From positions 8,682,501 through 8,746,500 of the forward strand of contig OY987269.1 of NCBI GenBank assembly GCA_963920665.1: a stretch of 64,000 bases of DNA, written 5' to 3'. This stretch comes from Straminergon stramineum (lineage: Eukaryota > Streptophyta > Bryopsida > Hypnales > Calliergonaceae). Every line of letters begins with the position of its first letter. Within the stretch, counting starts at the first letter, position 1. The notes beneath the pieces were generated by a model. The model did not search any database and was not told the origin of the DNA. It saw only the letters and a program-made list of their open reading frames with translations. A program made the position numbers and the translations under genes. Positions 61,564 through 64,000 of the stretch are shown here, in pieces.

Positions 61564-61953
61564 CTACCATCTTGAAGGAAGAAGATCATCCCTCGCAAGT
61601 ATGGAGGGTCCTACCATGCGAGCATGTGGCCACTTAAGAGGATCTAACTCAAGTAGAACTATAGTTTGATTCCAGAGAATGCTGCGCTCTCTAGGGCTAC
61701 CTAAGATAAGCTTCAGTAATTCAGCACGGTTTGGATAGGGGTCATTCTTCTTAGGGTTGTCCGCACCAGCAATATAGAGGAAACACTTCAAAGTACTCCA
61801 TGGCAGAAGACGCTGCAAAAGCGCTCCCACGGCAAGAACATTCATGGAGGAATACAACCCACAGTGAGTATCTTCAACCAATTGTTTAAGAAAGCCACGA
61901 AAACCAGCAGGTACGATAATTCTCTGAGGAAGATCCGTAATGCCGCCTTCCAC
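61564..61953 (-). other. Candidate exon of unknown function
   Basis: A 129-codon open frame with protein-like composition and higher GC than its flanks (EGGITDLPQRIIVPAGFRGF, then LLQRLLPWSTL and PYPNRAELLKLILGSPRERS). The part after RIIVPAGF faintly recalls the zinc-binding region of Ty3-type integrases, but the required His/Cys pattern is absent, so I do not assign it. It lies about 770 bp beyond the stop of the FCP1-domain gene on the same strand and could also be a 3' exon of an alternative transcript. Confidence 0.3.
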
Positions 61954-62030
61954 GCATAAAGCACCTGTAAGAACAACGAGAACCGCCTTCTGCGTCGACC
62001 AAACTCATCAGATAAGAAAAACCTCCAAAC

Positions 62031-62267
62031 AACGGGAGATCTCCCGATGAAGCTCATGAGGAATACTCAGTTCACGAAGAACCTATCAACACCGGGAGAT
62101 CTCCCGATGAAATGAAAGTGGACAATCGCGTTGGTCAGCACCATCTAACAACGGGAGATCTCCCGATGAAGTAAGAGTTGTCAATAACATTTTCTAGCAA
62201 CTGTAAGAAACGGGAGATCTCTCGTTGAAGTAAGAATAGACAACTCCAGAGAACCATTTCCAGTACT
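62031..62267. repeat. Four-unit tandem repeat, period 59-60 bp, palindrome conserved
   Basis: Units start at 62031, 62091, 62150 and 62209. Each opens with ACGGGAGATCTCCCGATGAA or a close variant (about 22 bp); the remaining 37 or so bp differ strongly. Units 3 and 4 still share GTAAGA.T.GACAA-like words, so the array probably arose by tandem duplication with selection or conversion keeping the palindrome. Confidence 0.8.
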
Positions 62268-62723
62268 GGCTGAAAATCGAGAAAACTCACTATTTTCCAG
62301 TTGGAATGTGGTAAAGGTAGACTACGAATTACAAGTACATTCTGGAAAGTAATTGTCATTTAAGTATCTTTGAACAAGATATGCAAAGAACAGCTAAGGA
62401 GTGATGTGCACGGAAAAAAATCTCTGGATGGAATACAAATAAAACATAAAACTGAGTAGGAAAAAAAGAAAGCAATTCACAATGAGCATAAAAGTGCAAT
62501 CACTTTACATTTCATAACAAGTAATATACAATTCACAATGGACGGAAAATGCAATTTTTTACAATGTCATTAACACTCATCTCTTTGTTACAGTGGCAGT
62601 AAAAGTGCAATTTTTTACAATCTGATTATCAATATGTACTGAGGCCTATGTACAATGTCAATGTTTTACATCCGAATTTACAGTAATGGGAGATCTCCCG
62701 ATAAAGCCTGAGAAAAATGGGGA

Positions 62724-64000
62724 TCAACGCACTATCCCAGTCATGATTGCGAAGCCCTCATTGGATAATGGGTCGACACCCTGTTGTCCGCCAAAAAGCG
62801 GGTTATCCTTCACATACACTGGTACCTTCTCATTTGACTTAAAAAGTCCATCAAGCCAAGGGATCAACTGCATCCTAAGGTACTTGTCATTGGAATCACC
62901 ACAGAAGGACTCAGGAAAAACAGCATTGTGTGGATCATTCATGATGTTCTTTACTGGACTGTCGTCAATTAGCAGAATGTTCTCTAGTGTCGATAAACCA
63001 GCAGCCCGCGCAAAAATCGTAAGATCCTTTAGAAAGATTGGCTTATGTGGTGTAGTTGGGGCCCTGTACTTGGTCTTTGTGCACGCCTCTTGATTTAGAC
63101 AAATTACATCTCCATGACCGAAGGAAGCATCTGCATGGACAATGTCTAACAAGTCATTCATGTTTCGCGGAGTTACACTGCTCCAGAATGCAACTTGCGC
63201 TTTTCCACGCAACCAATTAAGGAAGGTCGTGACCCCTGGCCGATGTTCAACATGAAGTTTATTACGGAAATATGACCTGTGAAGGATAACTCCATTCAAG
63301 TCTAGAATCACTGTATAGTTTCGGCGAGGTACCTTTTTGGGTGCCCCCGGAACCGCCGTCGAAGGACCAGGACAATCTGCAAAACAGAATACCAAAGAGA
63401 AGTTAGACATAAGTCCAGCGACCTCGGCATTCAATTGAAATCAAATCCGTAAAGATACACAGGATGTCACCTCAAGCACCTTTGGTGTCGTCCTCTCCAG
63501 TCCGATTAACTTCTGCTTCATAAACCTTGGAAGGCAAAGTAGCCCCAGATTCAAAGACCTCCTCCTCTGCTGCCTGCGGTATACGGTCAGAGGCGATATC
63601 AACAATGCTTTGATAAATGAAACTGGTGGCCTCCCACGCGGCCTGAATATCACGAGAAGATTTACTCGTGGGATCGTGGGTAACACTTGCATGGTGAGTT
63701 GGCAAATCAACAAGATCCTTAAACCTATTCCTTACAGAGAGTCTCTCTGCGTAAGTCAGTCCAGCCTGCGGAACAGCTATGAATGGATTCACCTTCATTG
63801 TGCCAGCCTCCGGACTCATTTGCCTCAAGTCTACTAGAGCATCCTCCAGAATGTTGGCAGCGACATTGGCATCAGATGTTCCACCTTCGACCTGAGACAA
63901 CGGGAGATCTCCTGATGCACCACCCTCCAACTGAATTGTCGACTTCAGTGAGGGACGAAGACTCAAATCCTGAAGTGCACGCATCGGGAGATCTCCCGCT
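62724..64000 (-). CDS. FCP1-homology (NIF) domain HAD-family protein, 3' part
   Basis: HAD-fold protein related to CTD-type phosphatases. Two exons are visible: 64000-63480 (continues off the window) and 63376-62724, joined in phase 1 (AAA G|AT TGT) with GT/AG ends. The first encodes a low-complexity linker with two GDLP motifs, each coded by a CGGGAGATCTCCCG palindrome. The second holds the FCP1 homology domain: YTVILDLNGVIL (motif I), VAFWSSVTPRN (motif II), FLKDL (Lys, motif III) and LLIDDSP (motif IV), followed by NAVFPESFCGD. Motif I is normally D-x-D-x-T/V; the second Asp is Asn here, so phosphatase activity may be weak or lost. Plants have related DxNG-type members. Start and N-terminus are outside the window. 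Confidence 0.8.

Larger units (their letters stand above)
60855..63998. repeat. Dispersed palindrome family CGGGAGATCTCCCG
   Basis: Perfect or near-perfect copies at 60855-60868, 61031-61044 (degenerate), 61171-61182 (half), 62033-62046, 62093-62106, 62152-62165, 62211-62224, 62687-62700, 63901-63914 and 63985-63998. Most continue as GATGAAG on the plus-strand 3' side. As RNA each could form a 5-bp stem (CGGGA/UCCCG) with a GAUC loop. Two copies are within coding sequence of the FCP1-domain gene, one is in its probable 3' UTR, the rest lie downstream. None was noticed elsewhere in the window. Confidence 0.85.

Noticed and set aside
62031..62267. CRISPR array
   Set aside because: Only four repeats, variable repeat ends, no cas genes, and a plant nuclear context. 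It is better described as a tandem repeat with a conserved palindrome.

Overview
This is nuclear DNA of a land plant. It is AT-rich and gene-poor, has spliceosomal introns with GT/AG ends, and carries many small DNA transposons. The best taxonomic clue is an NLR resistance gene with an N-terminal protein kinase (kinase–NB-ARC–LRR). Published surveys describe that class from mosses such as Physcomitrella, so I infer a bryophyte, most likely a moss. Another non-seed plant cannot be excluded from sequence alone.

Layout: 1-524 holds the first exon of an unrecognised coiled-coil protein (minus strand, leaving the window on the left). 0.6-7.8 kb is intergenic with decayed repeats. 8.0-9.8 kb is a complete four-exon gene for 60S ribosomal protein L6 (plus). 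14.2-20.7 kb is a complete five-exon cytochrome P450 of the CYP72 clan (minus). Its first intron is 3.1 kb and filled with MITEs, and a broken P450 last exon lies 2 kb upstream. 23.7-27.0 kb is a mobile-element-like segment whose long reading frame has two nonsense codons. 27-45 kb has no recognisable gene but holds MITEs, two large foldback structures and tandem repeats. 45-56.8 kb is the kinase–NB-ARC–LRR gene (minus). Its 72-bp LRR repeat has grown to about 90 units; only about 33 lie before the first stop. A 1,224-bp higher-order repeat has copied a stop-bearing unit through the rest. 57.3-58.1 kb is a tandem duplication in which each copy has its own retroposon at the same site. 60.8-64 kb holds an FCP1/NIF-domain HAD-family gene (minus, leaving the window on the right) together with about ten copies of the perfect palindrome CGGGAGATCTCCCG, four of them spaced 59-60 bp apart.

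The genes do not form a pathway. They are a housekeeping ribosomal gene, an immune receptor, an ER oxidase and a probable phosphatase-like protein, separated by repeats. The most unusual items are the LRR array with its copied stop codons, the regularly spaced palindromes, the twin retroposon insertions and the long hairpin at 41.55-41.89 kb. Exon boundaries were derived by hand from reading frame, splice sites and family alignment from memory. No database search was possible.
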